DNA from: Larimichthys crocea
Lineage: Eukaryota; Chordata; Actinopteri; Sciaenidae
Assembly: GCF_000972845.2 (NCBI RefSeq)
Contig: NC_040016.1
Coordinates: 9,568,701 to 9,632,700, forward strand
DNA: 64,000 nt
Direction of reading: 5' to 3'
The notes below the pieces were generated by a model. The model was not told where the DNA came from. It ran no database searches and saw only the letters and a program-made list of their open reading frames with translations. This document shows, one piece after another, positions 45,901 through 60,100 of this stretch (positions within the stretch are counted from its first letter, which is position 1; each line of letters begins with the position of its first letter). Position numbers and translations under genes: made by a program.

Positions 45901-48900
45901 GCACTATGACATACATGGTGTCGAGGGACTGTACTGTCCTTTGCCTTATCTGTGTTTTACTGTTATCTGTTCTCTACATATACGTATATCTCTCTCTCTA
46001 ATGAGGCCGTTAACAAGTGAGTCATCCTGTACCGTGTTACCCAGGGCACAGGGCCGGACATGTCTGAGATCTTAACAATGGCTGGAGCTGTGGGAAATGA
46101 AAGCAAACAGATGAAGCCAGAATTGTTTGTTGATGTTAAACAACAGACTTGAAACTGGCCAGACACCCTCGTCTTTGAAGATGCAGATGACAGAGCTCTG
46201 TTTTCGTGATTGATTCTTGATTAATTTTTCATGTGTTGTGTGTGCTCTGCTTTTACATTTTTAAACATTGTGCTCCAGTTTCATTTAGCAGGGGGCAAAT
46301 GGCAACAAAAAAACCCCTTTAGCCTTTTGGATGTAGCCACACAGTGGAAAGAATTTGCAGCCACACACCCCAAGCAACATAAATACCTTATCAAGGTTGA
46401 AATGTTTTGGCTATTCGTTCCTTATTTGTTTACACATTTTAATATTAATGCCTTTAATGTTTACTACAATATATCATATATGTGTCAGATAGTGGTGGGG
46501 CACATTGCTCATGAAATGCTGCAGTTCAATTGAATTGAACTTGAATTACTCACCTGTAACAAAGTGACAGAAGCTAATATTCTTATCAGAAAGTCTATAT
46601 TTACATAATGTATTATACAGGCTACATGAATATTCTACCCACAGGTCCATTCCATTATTGAGCTGGTAGCCGTCCTTATCTGCAGCCTTTATAGGTGCAT
46701 GCCGCACTTAATTGAAATTTTGCTCGAATTAATTGCTGTAATTTGTTGTTAACCATGAGCTGTTAAGTAGATTAGACCTGATATTTATTGTACAACCAGA
46801 GGTTACCCTCATTATATCAGTTTTTTTATTTATTTAGTGACTAAGACAGAAAAGACCAGAGAGAGAGGGGAATTACTGCGAGGCAGACTGCCATTACTGT
46901 CAGTTCAAACTACCTTGTCCTATTCAGTCACAAGAACAATAAATATGAATTTCAGTGTTTTACATCATAGTGATATTTATGCGTTTCACAACGACTATAT
47001 TGCACTGAAATCTGCACTGAATTATTAACGTCATAGCTCATTAGTGGGCTGAAGATGAAAGCTTACTGTAAATGAACACCTTATGTGGGTCATTCCTTTA
47101 CACCTTCATCAAATGAACACATATGCTATCAAACAGTCGAAAGTTAATGGTATTACTGGGTCAGTTCTCGCAGTTGGCACAGTTTTTTTTATTTTTATTT
47201 TTTAAATCCTCACTTTAAAGTTTCGTCATGACTGCAAAGCCTCATTTGGCATGCTTCTGCAAAAACATAATAAATATAGACAAGCAATGATAAGATCTGA
47301 GTTTTAGCATGCAATCTATGTGCATGTTTGTTTGTTTGTTGTCAGGGTTGCTGAATTGTTCTTGTCTGTGCATGTTGTACAGTACATGTTTGGCATGTCA
47401 CATATTCTTTGCTGTGTTTTGTATGAGGGTATGCAGGAGCAGTGAAAACAGCCAGGCTGACTTCCTCTGTGTCTTTGGGCTTAATTTATTATGCATGCTC
47501 TATATGCACTACCCCTCTGCATCTCTGCACATCAAAGATACAGCCATAGCTGCAAATGTCAGTGAATTCACAGCTGTTGCCATGTGCTATAACCTTGAAA
47601 CTCCAATGATTGTTCCAGCTCCTTTCCATTCCTGCTCGATAAAGCAAGTCACATAGTGATTTTGTTTTATATATGTACAGGAACAGATGTTTCGATTTCT
47701 GAGGGAGGTCAGAAATGATTCTGAAAATGCATCAAAGTAAAATTATTGATTTCCCTGCAGCATAAAGTATTAAGCATTTTAGGGATTTCAACAGCACTTT
47801 GATGTCTGTCTGACATACTGAGACAGGCCCTTGTCTCTTTCCCGTTGAGGCTGTCTTGATCTGGTCTGGGGTCTCTCTCAACTTGATCCCTCCAACTTTT
47901 ATGTATCATACCAAAGCACTAAACCTCTAACCTAACCCTAACCATGCGAATGAGCTGGACTCACGAGATCACAAAATCATCAGCCACGTGGCTCAGTTAG
48001 GTTACCAACCCCTTGTCAGGGTCAAGCCTGAATGCTGAAATCGAACATTTAACACGTAGACCCGTAGACTGAAGCCACGCTGCGATAAAGACTCGCATGA
48101 CATTTGGAAAGTGCAGATGACGATGTAGCAAATGCCATCTTCAGCACATAAACAACAGATATTGAAAACATTATTCATTACAATAGAAATATGACTATCT
48201 TTGTTCCGCTATCGAGCATAAAAAAGCATAAAAGATAGCTCTGCATTTGCTACAACTATTGCCTCAGTATAAATATTTTTATTCCCGGAAAAGGGGGCTA
48301 ACAGACCATCATCTTATACTATAGCTGTTTTGCTAATTTGTGTGTTGATTAAACAAACATTCAATCTCACCGGAAATCATTTAAATAAAATGCCCTGCTA
48401 CAACCCTGCTGAGTATATAACAATGGACATCATACTGTACATCATACATCATGCCCCTGATGATGATGATGACAAGTACTCTCATTTATTGTAAGCCTAC
48501 TGTTGTCTTGGTACAAAACTGTGCACATAATATGGAAACACATGAAATAAATTAAACGTCACCTCCGTTTGTTTACATTGTTTTAATTCTGATTATGAAA
48601 TTGAATGATCTACGGCTCATCGCTGGTCCTCGGGGGGTTTTAATTGAAGAGTGTTACTGCTTCAACATTAATTGTTTTGATGTAAGCTGAAGGCAGAGAG
48701 GATGAAGGTTGAGACAAGTTATGATAATTTTGTTCTACTGTGACTCTTACAAAGAGATTATGTGTTACTGAAGAGTTTGCTCTCATTTACGTATTAATTA
48801 TAATGAAAGATAAGCCAAATTAGGCCACCGGAGAGGCTTACGCAACTTATTTTTCAAACCAGCTGTAACATCTGTCCTTCACTGATGAAGCATACATCAT

Positions 48901-50035
48901 TCTAGAGAGACATGAAATAATTTCCATGCCAGCAGAAGTAACTGTAAATGTGTTTGTTGTTGTTTTTCTTTCCAAGAAATCTAAATAATTTATAAGATAG
49001 TACCCTAAATTGGGATATTCTTCATACATATATCATATCTTTGCACCCTAACAGCAAGGATGTGTGCCACGTTGCTCACTCTTTTTGCACAGGAAAAGGA
49101 ACAAAACTAGGCTAAATATTTATTATACAACATGATCACCAGGCAATAGGATACAAGAACACACTTGGTCATGATGTCATAACTATGTAAACCAATACTA
49201 AATAAATATCACTGTGTAAACAGAGACATCAACGTCTGTGTTATAGTAATTAGTGTTATTTAACACACATCTTTATCCTGTCGTGCTATTAACCATAACT
49301 TTCTTTCCTATTTTCTCCAGTAAAGGCAATGTGGAAGTAATTATTGTGAATTAAAATCCCATCTGAGAAAATAAAATTGCTTCTGCAGTCAACATGAGCT
49401 CACACTTTTAACACACAGAGATCCTAGATTGATTTTATAACTGAATGTTACCCCAATAGCCTAAACGGACGACGATTTAATAAAGTCATACCCTCCAGAC
49501 TAAAAATGTGAACACAGTTGCTTGTTTGACATGTCCTTGTTGAACAGGGGTCTCTCAGATGGAACAAATTGAATTTTGTTTATGCACCAGCATTGTGAGC
49601 TGATGACCAACGGACTAGAAAACCAATTTCAAAGGGAGATGTAATCGTCTAATGTATGCAAATCTCTGTTCCCTGCGCAGCCGTCACTACAACACTCATT
49701 CTCATCCCTACCCCTTAAAGTAGTGCTAACTACAGACTCTACATGTAATCCTCATGCTCATTATACACTTTTTTTCTGCAGCAGTTTCTCCATCATGTGG
49801 CCACAGAATGAACTACAGACTCAGGTACATGTTTGGGTGCATTCAATTATTCTTGTGATTTTGTATGAAACAAGTCAGTTCACTTTGTATTTGTGATGCC
49901 TGATTTACACTGTTTACAATAATCATAATCCTACCAAAATCTTTTTCTTCTACGGTCTGATGTAATATCAGCTCCCACTGAACTTTGCACACATAAACAT
50001 AGCTTTTTCATTGTTAGCTGTTGAAGCTAAACTTC

Positions 50036-50063
<28 letters not shown>
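50036..50063. repeat. (TTG)n microsatellite
   Basis: About nine perfect TTG units, roughly 95 bp from the left end of the SINE at 50.16 kb. Confidence 0.92.
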
Positions 50064-50066
<3 letters not shown>

Positions 50067-50159
50067 TACCTGGCACTTACATTCTCCTTGTTTTAAGTGT
50101 CTATATCTGCCATAACATGTATCAAGAATAACGACTGGGATTGGGCATTTCATAAATGA

Positions 50160-50352
50160 TCTAAAGGCCTTTTGGCCTTTTATGCCTTTAATGATAGTAC
50201 AGCTGAAGATAGACAGGAAGCAGAGAGCGGGGGAATGACACACAGTAAATGGCCGTCCGATGCGGGATTCGGACCTGGGCCAGCTGCAGCGAGGACTGAA
50301 ACCTCTACACATGGGGCGGCCGCTTAACCCACTATGCTACCGACCTCCCCGA
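50160..50352 (-). mobile_element. tRNA-derived SINE (minus orientation)
   Basis: On the minus strand it begins GGGGAGGTCGGTAGCATAG, with A-box-like TAGCATAGTGGGTTAAG and B-box-like GGTCCGAATCCC, and continues to 'tcattcccccgctctctgct' and a tail near 'ggcataaaaggcc'. This is the standard layout of a fish tRNA-derived SINE. Confidence 0.7.
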
Positions 50353-50424
50353 TAAACACAATTTTATGCCAGACTGAGAACAGTTTTGATTATTTCATAC
50401 AAGAGACTTCTGCATTTCTGTTTA

Positions 50425-50640
50425 TTTGCGGCCTGAGCGGCTGTGGCTCGGTCATAGGTTCAATACCCGGCTCCCCCAGTCTGCATGTTGAAGTGTCCTT
50501 GGGCAAGATACTGAACCCAAACTGGTGAGCAGGCGGCACCTTGCAATGCCGTCAGTGTATGAATGAGATACGTAGTGTATAAACATCTTAAGTGGTAGCA
50601 ATATGCTATATAAGAACAGTCCATTTACCATTTTACTTTT
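50425..50640 (+). mobile_element. tRNA-derived SINE (plus orientation)
   Basis: The head reads GGCTGTGGCTCGGTCATAGG with B-box-like GGTTCAATACCC. The body reads 'tgttgaagtgtccttgggca' and the tail 'agtccatttaccatttt'. It is the same family as the minus-strand copy at 25.83-26.1 kb and lies head-to-head with the SINE at 50.16-50.35 kb. Confidence 0.72.
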
Positions 50641-50839
50641 CCAACTGGTTTGAAGTGGGCAGAGCTTGGTGCTGCACCACCATGCAAACATTTATATAAA
50701 AAAAGAAAAAGGTCAGGTATGGGAGTTCTTCGGTGTTAAACTTAATATCTACTGTTTACACTTTTATTTATGAATTATTTAATGTAATAGAGAACGATTA
50801 AATCACACAATAAGACACTCACAATAACCCAGATCACAG

Positions 50840-53800
50840 AGCAATAATGGTTTTATTTGGACGCAGGGGTTTTCAACATCCAGTCAGTGGTATGGTGTAC
50901 ATTACATCACAGGGTTTCAACCAACCAGACACTCATCAACAAACAGCATCACTAGACAAACAATTAAAGAGAAGGTATACAGTGTGACAGCAACTCACAC
51001 TCCGGTCCCCACAACATGACCAGGCTCTCAGTCTGCTCTCTCACCGTGACGTCCTTTTTGAATATTAACTTAATGTCTTCAGCAGACAAACAGTGTTACT
51101 CATTTCAGCACACACTCCAGGAGAGAAAATGTCAGCGTAACATCACATGTAAGGGGAAAGGAGAGTGCACCAAGTGCCTTATAACCTCTGCAAGAAGAGG
51201 GTCCATATCAGTCCCGCTGTTTCCAACAATACTGCAATGATTTCGTTTTGAAAGGGATGGAGCTAAATAAGAAGAGTTACGGCTCAACCACAGCACAGGC
51301 ACGGATAAAAACAAAAAGATGAAATATTCTGAGATGACTCTACTGAACTTCACCAGTAGACTGTGTATACAGTAGTTTTTTTTTATTTTTTATAACTTAT
51401 TCTTCAGCATTCGCCCCCAAACACAGACGAACATTTCATGATGATTCTTCTGTAATTCATGAACATCTTTACACGTTGTATTTCTTATGGTGGTTTGTTG
51501 ACTGAGTAGCAATAGAAAGTAAAGATAAAAAAGCAACATCAGTTTTTAATAAACGTGACAACTAATAGACAACATATTACAGTTAAAAAAGTAAATATAA
51601 AAGTCCAATAAAAATTGATGTCGTGCACAAAAGGCACTCAAATTTTCTGCTCCACTTACACAAGTGTCTATAAATTAAAAAAAACAAACAGTCTAGTTAA
51701 ATATAATTATGATACTTTGACACCTTTTGAAATGTGTGTGCTTTCTTCATATTTCTATAAACATATGCTTCTTCTTCTTTTTTTTTTTTCATGGACTTCA
51801 TCAGGTGCAAAACAGTAACCAGAACAAACAAACAGAACTATATGGATGAGCTTAGTGATTGTAATATCAGCTTCAGATCATACTCATAATGCCCATGTAA
51901 AGGTGACGGTATCAAGAGTCAATACCGGCAAGAACCAGTAGAGGATGTGAGTGCACTGTATGACTTTAAATGCTGTATTGCCTTTATTTGGCTGTATGAG
52001 CTCTCTGTTCTTCCACCCTGGACATTTATAGAGCTGTCTGTGACCAAAAGAAAAGGACAACAATCCAACAATCCATTGACAACAAGCAATTATTTTTAGT
52101 TTACAGCACGTATCTGCAGGTGGTACAGACTGACTGCAGAGTTGAGAGTGGAATCACAGCCTGTTTACATGCTAATCTTGAAGTTTCCTTTGCTCAATCA
52201 AGCGTTCAATCTCTGTCACTTCTATTTTAGCAACTGCAGCAAGCAGCTAATTCAGAATTCCCAATCCCCGTAAATGTTAAGGCCCATTTCTTAAGGGAAG
52301 AAAAAAACAACAAAAAAAAACAAACATCCAATATTGAATTAATTTGTGCGTTTTACCAAGGCAAGGCACCACATACAGCCATTGTTTAACTGCCCCAGAA
52401 TATGAGTCAGTCTACAGCGCAAAAACATGCAGAACAGAGCAGGCTCTTTGGGATGCGGATAACAAGGTCTCTGGACTAGAGCTGTCAGAATGACAAGAGG
52501 TACAGTAGATATAAACACTGAATTATTCTCTATTAAGTTTTCTTCCAATGAAAAAAAAAAGGAACAAGTCAGAGCATAACTGTATTCAGCAACAAAAAAA
52601 AGAGGAAGGAAACAGCTGTGATATCAGTATCTCACAGCATCTACTCACCAGGTTCCTTTGTGTGTCACATTTTAATTTTGGAAGAGGAACTATCAGAGGG
52701 TACTTTTCAGTGTATGTTAAGCAGTAACTAAAATAACCCCAATTAGAATTGAAGAGGCAGCAGTTCAAATTTTGCAAACATGGTGCGAAAAAGGGGGTGT
52801 CAAAAACATAATCAAAAACATCTATTCAGCCTTTGTCGTCTGTTCGACAGCAATCAGTTTTCTACAGTACAATTACCAAATGCATTCTAAGCACACAGTA
52901 CAAGGTAAATGACTTGAACTCTATATCTACAGCCAAAGAACATGTTTGCAGTTCACTGAAGATGATAAAAAGGTGGATTATTATCTTAACAAGTGCCATT
53001 TTACAGCCCACAACCCTATGCCTTTTTTTCTCCCGTATCAGCCTGTACAAGATTAACACTTAAAAAATTACTAGCTATATTATTATGTACAGGTTTACCA
53101 CAGGATTCCTACATTAGTTGGTGCATTAGTTTTTCTGGATATCATATAGAGGACATAGGAATAAAAACATGGAAACAGCCATGTTAAGTCTGCCCACTGT
53201 CCGTTCGTACATGACGGTGGAGGATGACTTGTTGATTAGTAATATTTAAGACTTCAGAGATCCTTTTCATGCCGGGATTCTTCAGGTACAACATCTAGTA
53301 CCAATAGCCACACACATGGCAGATTTAAAATATAATACTGTAAGATCTCGATGTATTACTTGTCTCTTTCAGAATTAGGGTTTAAACTAATATCTTGAAT
53401 ATATGATGACCATATGAGAAAATCCCACATCATTACAAACCGCTCAATGATGGAAGTCGTTAATGTTTTCCTTATTTTCTCCAAACCCTGCATGCAGACG
53501 TATATAATGTCACTAAGTTGTTACTTTGCTGAACATCCACTGTATTATAGTACAAACAGAAAGCATGGCAACTTCAAGTAAGGTTGTATGTACAGCCATA
53601 AGGCCTGTGACCTAAATGGTAAACAGACATGGTATTTTTAGCCTGAATGTTTACACCCGTCCAGATGACGTTTGTTTCATACACCATCGGCAGGAATGAC
53701 TGAAACATCCACTGGACAAGGAGTGCTGGGTGGAAAGTAATACCAAATTTCACACAAGTATTGCTTCACTTGCATTATTTTTATCTGTGAAACGAGAACA

Positions 53801-54133
53801 TGGCCACAGATTTTTTTTTTTTTTTTTGATGAAACTGAGGTAAAAAACTGAAATCCATGTATTCTTATACACAATTTCTGCAGTTAAATCAAGTTTCAAA
53901 GAGAGTTGAGCTTTACGCTATCGCACCTCTACAGCTTCTTCCTCCTCTTTATCACCATGGTAACGTACTGTAGGCTCGCTTCAGGAGCTTCCTGAATATA
54001 TGAATTAAGTCAGGCACAAAACAGAAAGGGAAAATATCCATATCTGCTTTTCACACATCAGCACCCATTTCCATAAGCTTTCTCCTTATTTGGAAAGCTT
54101 TTCAACCTCCCCACCTAGCAGATTCCACCTTTG
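50840..54133 (-). other. srgap3: Probable long 3' UTR of srgap3
   Basis: Follows directly from the srgap3 stop codon. It is free of recognisable transposons, unlike the adjacent intergenic DNA, and has minus-strand AATAAA signals at 51983-51988 and 50852-50857. Long 3' UTRs are usual for this neuronal gene family. The exact end is a guess. Confidence 0.45.
50852..50857 (-). terminator. srgap3: Candidate distal poly(A) signal of srgap3
   Basis: AATAAA on the minus strand, about 3.3 kb past the stop. A proximal alternative is at 51983-51988. Neither is proven by anything beyond the motif. Confidence 0.35.
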
Positions 54134-54580
54134 CTACATGGTACCCGACTTATCCCCGCCATCACTGGATGTATTCATATTAGCACCAGCAGCTGTGTTG
54201 TTACTTGGAAACATCTTCTCAGTGGGTGTTACAGCAGGGCTGCCGACACCTGAAGAACTGGAGCTGCTCGAGCGGTGCTGGGTGGGAGGAGGGCGCACCG
54301 GTCTCATTGTTGGGGGCCGTAGCTGAGCCCCAGCCAGCCGGGCAGAGAGAGCAGGTTTGAAGGTGGTCATCATTTCAGAGGTGGAGCTGCTGCTGCGGCG
54401 CATGGCTGCATCCGGGTCACGGATCATGATGGTATGCAGCGGACTGCCGGGCTCAGAGCTGACTGGGTTCTTCATTGGCTCCAGGGTGTCCAAGACCACG
54501 TCGGGGGCCTGTTTAACAGTGTTCTGTCGCTCCAGCTCACGTAGCTCATGGAGTGCTGTAGTCATAGTTTTCTCTATATC
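54134..54580 (-). CDS. srgap3: srgap3 last coding exon
   Basis: Opens with [20 protein letters not shown], the conserved helix of the tail, then [13 protein letters not shown], a Ser-run ([20 protein letters not shown]) and the terminal DKSGTM plus stop. Relative to human there is an apparent extra Asn/Thr/Gly-rich stretch shortly before the end. The acceptor is CCACCAG; phase 0. Confidence 0.95.
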   Translation of the reverse strand, partial: DIEKTMTTALHELRELERQNTVKQAPDVVLDTLEPMKNPVSSEPGSPLHTIMIRDPDAAMRRSSSSTSEMMTTFKPALSARLAGAQLRPPTMRPVRPPPTQHRSSSSSSSGVGSPAVTPTEKMFPSNNTAAGANMNTSSDGGDKSGTM

Positions 54581-57069
54581 CTGGTGGGGGAGAGATGAAG
54601 GTGAGGAGAAAGATCAAGAATTATTGTGTACAAGTTTTAGTCCATCATAGTAAATCTTTGTTTTCATTGTGTTTGGATATGCTGCGCTGCAGCCATTAGC
54701 TGATGAGTAGAATGAACCTTCAGCTTGTTATTCTCTAATCTCTCTGTGTCCTTGAGGTGTGTCTATCTTCCAGCTGCAGTCTGGTGCTGATATTTACTCC
54801 AGGTCTCAGCTGCGGCTCTCAGATTGACAGCTACATCAGGGGGCCTGGCTCTGTTCTACCAAACCTTTTCAATCCGCTTATACTGCGTATACATTACTAT
54901 ATCATATCAAGACTGAGCCACAGAGCCACCGAGCAGATATATAAAAACAAATGATACCAAAAGGACAACCTTTTGTTTCTTTCTTTTCCCCATCAGTTTT
55001 GCCTCTACCTGAAATTTCCCACCTTTACCTCAGCCAGAGCTTCAGTCTCCAGTGATTTGTGGTCCCCAAGGCTGCTGTGACGAGTGGCTCCTGGTACCGG
55101 TCTCAGAGGATGGCCCTCAGGATATGCCTTTCTGTCTGGGTAGTTGATACTTCCTGCGCTGCCAAAGGTGCCAAGGCGCCTCTTCTCTGGGCTCTCTAGC
55201 CGACCTTTGCTGATGGAAACCTTGTGGGGGCTGCTGGGACAGGCTGCAGCCCGTGGCGGCGTGTCAGCCACTCTAGTTGGGCTGTGGGTGTCCATGCCAC
55301 TACGACGACGCGGGATCGCAGCTCCATCGGAACGTAACCTTACCCTGCGGAGAGCGATCAGATCGAACCAACATGCAAACAGGAAAATGAAAAACTAAGA
55401 AGAAGAATGAAGAAATACAAAGAGCTAAATAAGAAATACTAAAACAAGAACAGTATTATTCTTAATTGTACCGACCTCCCCATGACTCCTCCAAAGTTAT
55501 AATCAGGTGATTGTTCGCATGGTGATGGGGCATCATTCTTGGATGAACCCTTATCGTCCAGCAATGGTCCACTGCTTGCTTCACTATCTGCTTTTTGGCT
55601 GAGGTTATCTGAGAAAGCATCATCCCTAAAAGAACAAAGCCACTGCCGGTGAGCATAACATGAAAGTACAGTAATTAAATTCAACATTCAATGTTGTAAC
55701 TTCATCCAACACAACAGTTTATTGTTACGTTGTCAGCTTCACTGACGGAGATAATTACTTGACACGAGATAAACAGCAGCTACTGCATTCTGCCTGTTAC
55801 TCACAGGTCTTGTACAACAATGTACTGATGCGGGATGAGTCCATCGACGCCGTTGTGACGTCCCTCCCACCAGTCTTCAGACGCTCTGTGATACAGAAGC
55901 AGAGAGGCTCCTTTCTTAAACGACAGCTCCCTGGGAGTGCGTCCCACGTAGTCAAACTTAGCGATGGCCTCGATCTGTTCAACCTCTGAAAACATAAATA
56001 GACAAAGACACGTCAACAAAAAGCTTAAGCAACATGGCTATGATCATAACAAAGGTACAGACTTAATAAGCTGGGCTGTTGACTTGTCGACAACAAAACT
56101 GACAATCTGATTTAAATGCATATAGTAAATCAAACTATAATACAAAATCAAGACAGCTTTGAATATGTGCTATTGCTGCCTTCACATCGTTGCTAGGATC
56201 CAGGATACAATACCTCCAAGAGGTTAAAATCCCTCAGTCATCCCTCAGACAACAGAATTGCAAAGAGAAATGTGTTATCCACACAAATTACATATTGTTT
56301 TATATATAATAAACATAATTGTCACTACTGTTTAAACATGTTGTATAGCAAATAAATGTTTTTATGTCACACAAGTCTGATAAAATAATCTGACTTTGCC
56401 TGAATTTAAAATTCTTTCTCTACAGTGTCTTTCCACAGGCCCGCCAGCAGGGGTCAGTCAGAGCTAAACTTATAGTTATGGGTTTTATTTAGAAAAACAT
56501 ATCAGAGGGGTGCAAAGACAGCTAAAAGTGAAAAAAGATGGAAAGCGGTTTTGTTCAAAGTTGGTTTCAGTTATAAAATAATAGGAGGGGTACCATCATG
56601 ACAACATGGTTGCTGAGTTCTTAATTTAGCACCAACTTGTTTTTCTCCTATGAAAGCTGAACGGCAGCCAGAGGACACCAAATGAACCGACTACAGAAAA
56701 ACACCAGCGCCAATAACGTCATATAAGACTCTCAGCAGCCAGCCTTTATTGTCTTTTCCAAGTTAACAGAGAAAGGGTAAGCACTCATTACAAACGCAGC
56801 CAACCACACAGATGAAGCCCAGAGATAGGGTTACCCCAGTCTGACCTAACACACCCTGCACTTCATACACTCGTCCACTGACTCGTCCACTGACAGCACA
56901 GGAGATATTATTCTGTGTATTATATGTGTTTTGGCTTTTGTGCCTGGCCCAGTAATGCATTCAAAGCTCCGAGGAGAATTGGGGAAATACTGCACAAAGG
57001 AGAAAGTCCCAGGAGAATTGCTGACTAACACTGAACAAAGAGCGAGCAGGGGAGGAGGGAGAGGGGGAA

Positions 57070-57150
<81 letters not shown>

Positions 57151-60100
57151 ACAGATCAAAGAGGCAGTGCTGCATGCCAACACTGTTTACTCAATTTGCC
57201 TTCAGCTTCAACACATCACATACAGTAAGTCTGAAGCACAAACCTCACTCACCTCTCAGTCAAAAGCGGTTAATAAAAAAGGTCAGCCTGTACGTACGGC
57301 TCCCTTATCCACAAAGACTACTACGATCACATAACTCATTTATATATTCTCATGTGAATTACATAAGATCTTCTGCCTTGTGAATTTCTCTTTGAATGAT
57401 CAAACAACCAGGCGGTAACATCTATCCAAGAAATTATTTCACGCGTCTCCAACACAGTCACAGAAGCAGCCTCTCCTTAACTGGGGCTTAAAAGGGCTGA
57501 TAATATTTTCTATGCAAAGTTAACTGAAATGTTTACAACAAGCCTAAATGTTTACTGTAGTGTCCAAGAAAAGTAATGGTAATATTTTCCCCTAGCTATT
57601 ATATTGATTACAGTGCACACAGGCAAGATCAGCAGTTCATATGGCTGCTAAAATAAGATGCAGTAAATCAGGAAAAAAGGCCTGTGTGAAGAAATGAGAT
57701 TAAAAGCCGAGCTGCAGTTCTGTGAGGCTGAATTTAGTGGCGTTTTCAACATCCTGATTTTTTAGCAGGTCTAAGGTCCACCACCTTAGTTTAGCATGGT
57801 TATATTACTAATTAGGACTAAAAACAGTTACAAAGGCTAACAGGGTATGTCATTTGTTTTGCAGCTACTTGGTCATAAAGCAAAGCAGTGGACGCATTTA
57901 AATTTAACCTGGATGGAAAGTTAATGGATCACGAAAGTTGTTACAATTTATCCTGAGGCGAGCGTGAGTAATTGGGCCAAACTTAATGGCAATCTGTCCA
58001 ATGGTTGTGAGGATATTTCACTCAAAGCCACAAATGTCAACACACTGGTTCCCCCTGGTCAGTATGTTGCTTCAAGACTGATGTCATACCAGGGTAATAA
58101 CAAAGGCCCTTCATAAAAAAAGAGATGAAAAATGACCACTATGATGTACTGACCTTCATCGCTAGTGTGTGGTTCAGTTCCATTGTCGGCCTCGTCGATA
58201 GTTCCAGGTTCGCTGTGGGGGCTGTCACTTTGAGAGCAGATGGAAAGCAAAAACTCACAGGTTTGCAGACACTGGAACTCGACATGTTTGTTTTATGAAC
58301 AATAAGCATATTTAAGCATGTGATTAGCTTATTAGATTATTTTATTACTGCGCTCACGACCTGGTCAAGCCAATACTCACCAGTACTCCTCCCCCCCAGT
58401 CATGCACTTTTCATACACTGGGCCATCCAGCTCACGTTGACTTGGAAAGATGACTTCATTGTGGACAATGATGGTCTTGATGACCTCATTAACGTGTGCC
58501 TGGCATGCTACAGGATCCTGTCCATCTGGGATGGGCATCAGGGTTGGACCAAAGCAGATTGCCAAATTGTATGAATCCATCATGTTCTCGTCACTGTACT
58601 GGGAGAGACTGAGGGACAGGGCAGGTGAGCATTGTGTGTGTGTGTGTGTAGTTTTACTGTGTGTACTGACGTAAGCAACCTTTAACAACATCACATAACA
58701 CAATTACTGTATGTCTACATTAAGTTTTTGTCTAGTGTAATATAAAAAGACTTGTTCTTCGAATTCGAAGCGACAAGGCTACGGTCCTGCTTTGCAGGGA
58801 TGTGCGCAGACATTCTGAGTTGCTGTTGCTTTATTTTGATGCTCTGAATGAAAATCTTCACATATGCTTTTGAACAATGCACAGCCTGTCAAGTTTCTAT
58901 GTCTTATAATAATTATGATTATAACTTATAATATACAGCATTGTTGCCTGATTGTTGCCTCTCTGACTTTAGCAGTTATGATCTTTATCTTTAGTATTTA
59001 TGCAACTAAAAACACACAAAAAATGTTTCTCTAATGCTTCAGAAGGGCATTACATTATAATTATGTATGCTATTATATTCAGTTTGCAACAACTTGGGGG
59101 CAGTGGAAGCAAGCTGTGAACAGAATACTGACATATTATCTAATAATTCAGCTGATAAGGCAAATGTGCAAGCAAACACTCTGCATCTTTATACACAGAG
59201 CAGACAAGTATTATTCTTTTTGACTGGCCACCTGGTGAATGTAAGTCCAATAGTCTCTCTCCTTATATCTGTTTTTGGTCTCTATCAACTGCTGAGGGAA
59301 ATATCTGGCTCTTGTAAATTCCCAACTGCGTTTGCAAATTAGTTTGTTTGTTTGTTTGTTTGTTGCTGGGCAGGTAGTGTACCTCTGATTTTTAGTAGTT
59401 TCTTGCTGAAAACAGCTGCGTCCTGAGGCAAATAATTAGTGAACCAGACGGGTAATAAAGTCAGCTAAAGATGAGGGGAGCTGCAGGTGATAATTCTTTG
59501 TGGGCTCATCACATTGTGACCCTGTTCACATGTAAGTAGTCATGCATTGTTAATAAAAAAAAAATATTGATTATGGGTGCTCTAAGTTATGAATATCAAC
59601 CCAATAATGCCTGAAAATGAACTGTGTAGCAGAGACGTCTCTTGCAGAGTCACTGGCACCAACTGAATTCAGTTTTGACAGAAAGTATTAGCTGCTTCAT
59701 TGCACAGTTTAGACATTCTGATCAGCCAACTCCTTCAACAAAATCAACTTAGCCAGCACATGCCACAACCCACTCTTGGTAACCAAATCATTCAGTGCTG
59801 CAAGAGGAAGTCACGATCAGTCTTTGCACATTATCAACAAGCTGAGGCTGAGCAGTAAAGCCACAGCTGGAACAACTCCAACAATGAAGGGGGTGTGGAA
59901 GAGCAGAGTCAAAACCTGGGGTATGAAATAAAACTCTCTGTTCTGCAGGCAAACACAGCATAAGCAGCATTAATAAAAACCCATTGTAGAACAGGTATAC
60001 TACTACTACTAGGATCTGTGGCTTAAAATACAATGTGAAAGCCATACTCACTGATTGAGAAAAGCAAAAAGGTATCTCATGACAATTATGATGGTGCGAG

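Larger units (their letters stand above)
41107..50839. other. Intergenic region between rad18 and srgap3
   Basis: About 9.7 kb between the rad18 promoter and the likely srgap3 3' end. It contains an inverted repeat pair (41.38-41.98 kb), a rearranged dispersed repeat (41.97-42.66 kb), a short AT microsatellite (42.89 kb), a TTG microsatellite (50.04 kb) and two SINEs (50.16-50.64 kb). Between 42.7 and 50.0 kb I see no gene, RNA or recognisable transposon. Confidence 0.6.

Noticed and set aside
54357..54650. Open frame on the plus strand opposite the last srgap3 exon
   Set aside because: Antisense shadow of a Ser-rich coding exon; the minus-strand reading is unmistakably SRGAP3.
56931..57383. 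Open frame of 150 codons with a long Thr-His run
   Set aside because: The run is the translated AC microsatellite; the rest has no coding features and lies in an srgap3 intron.
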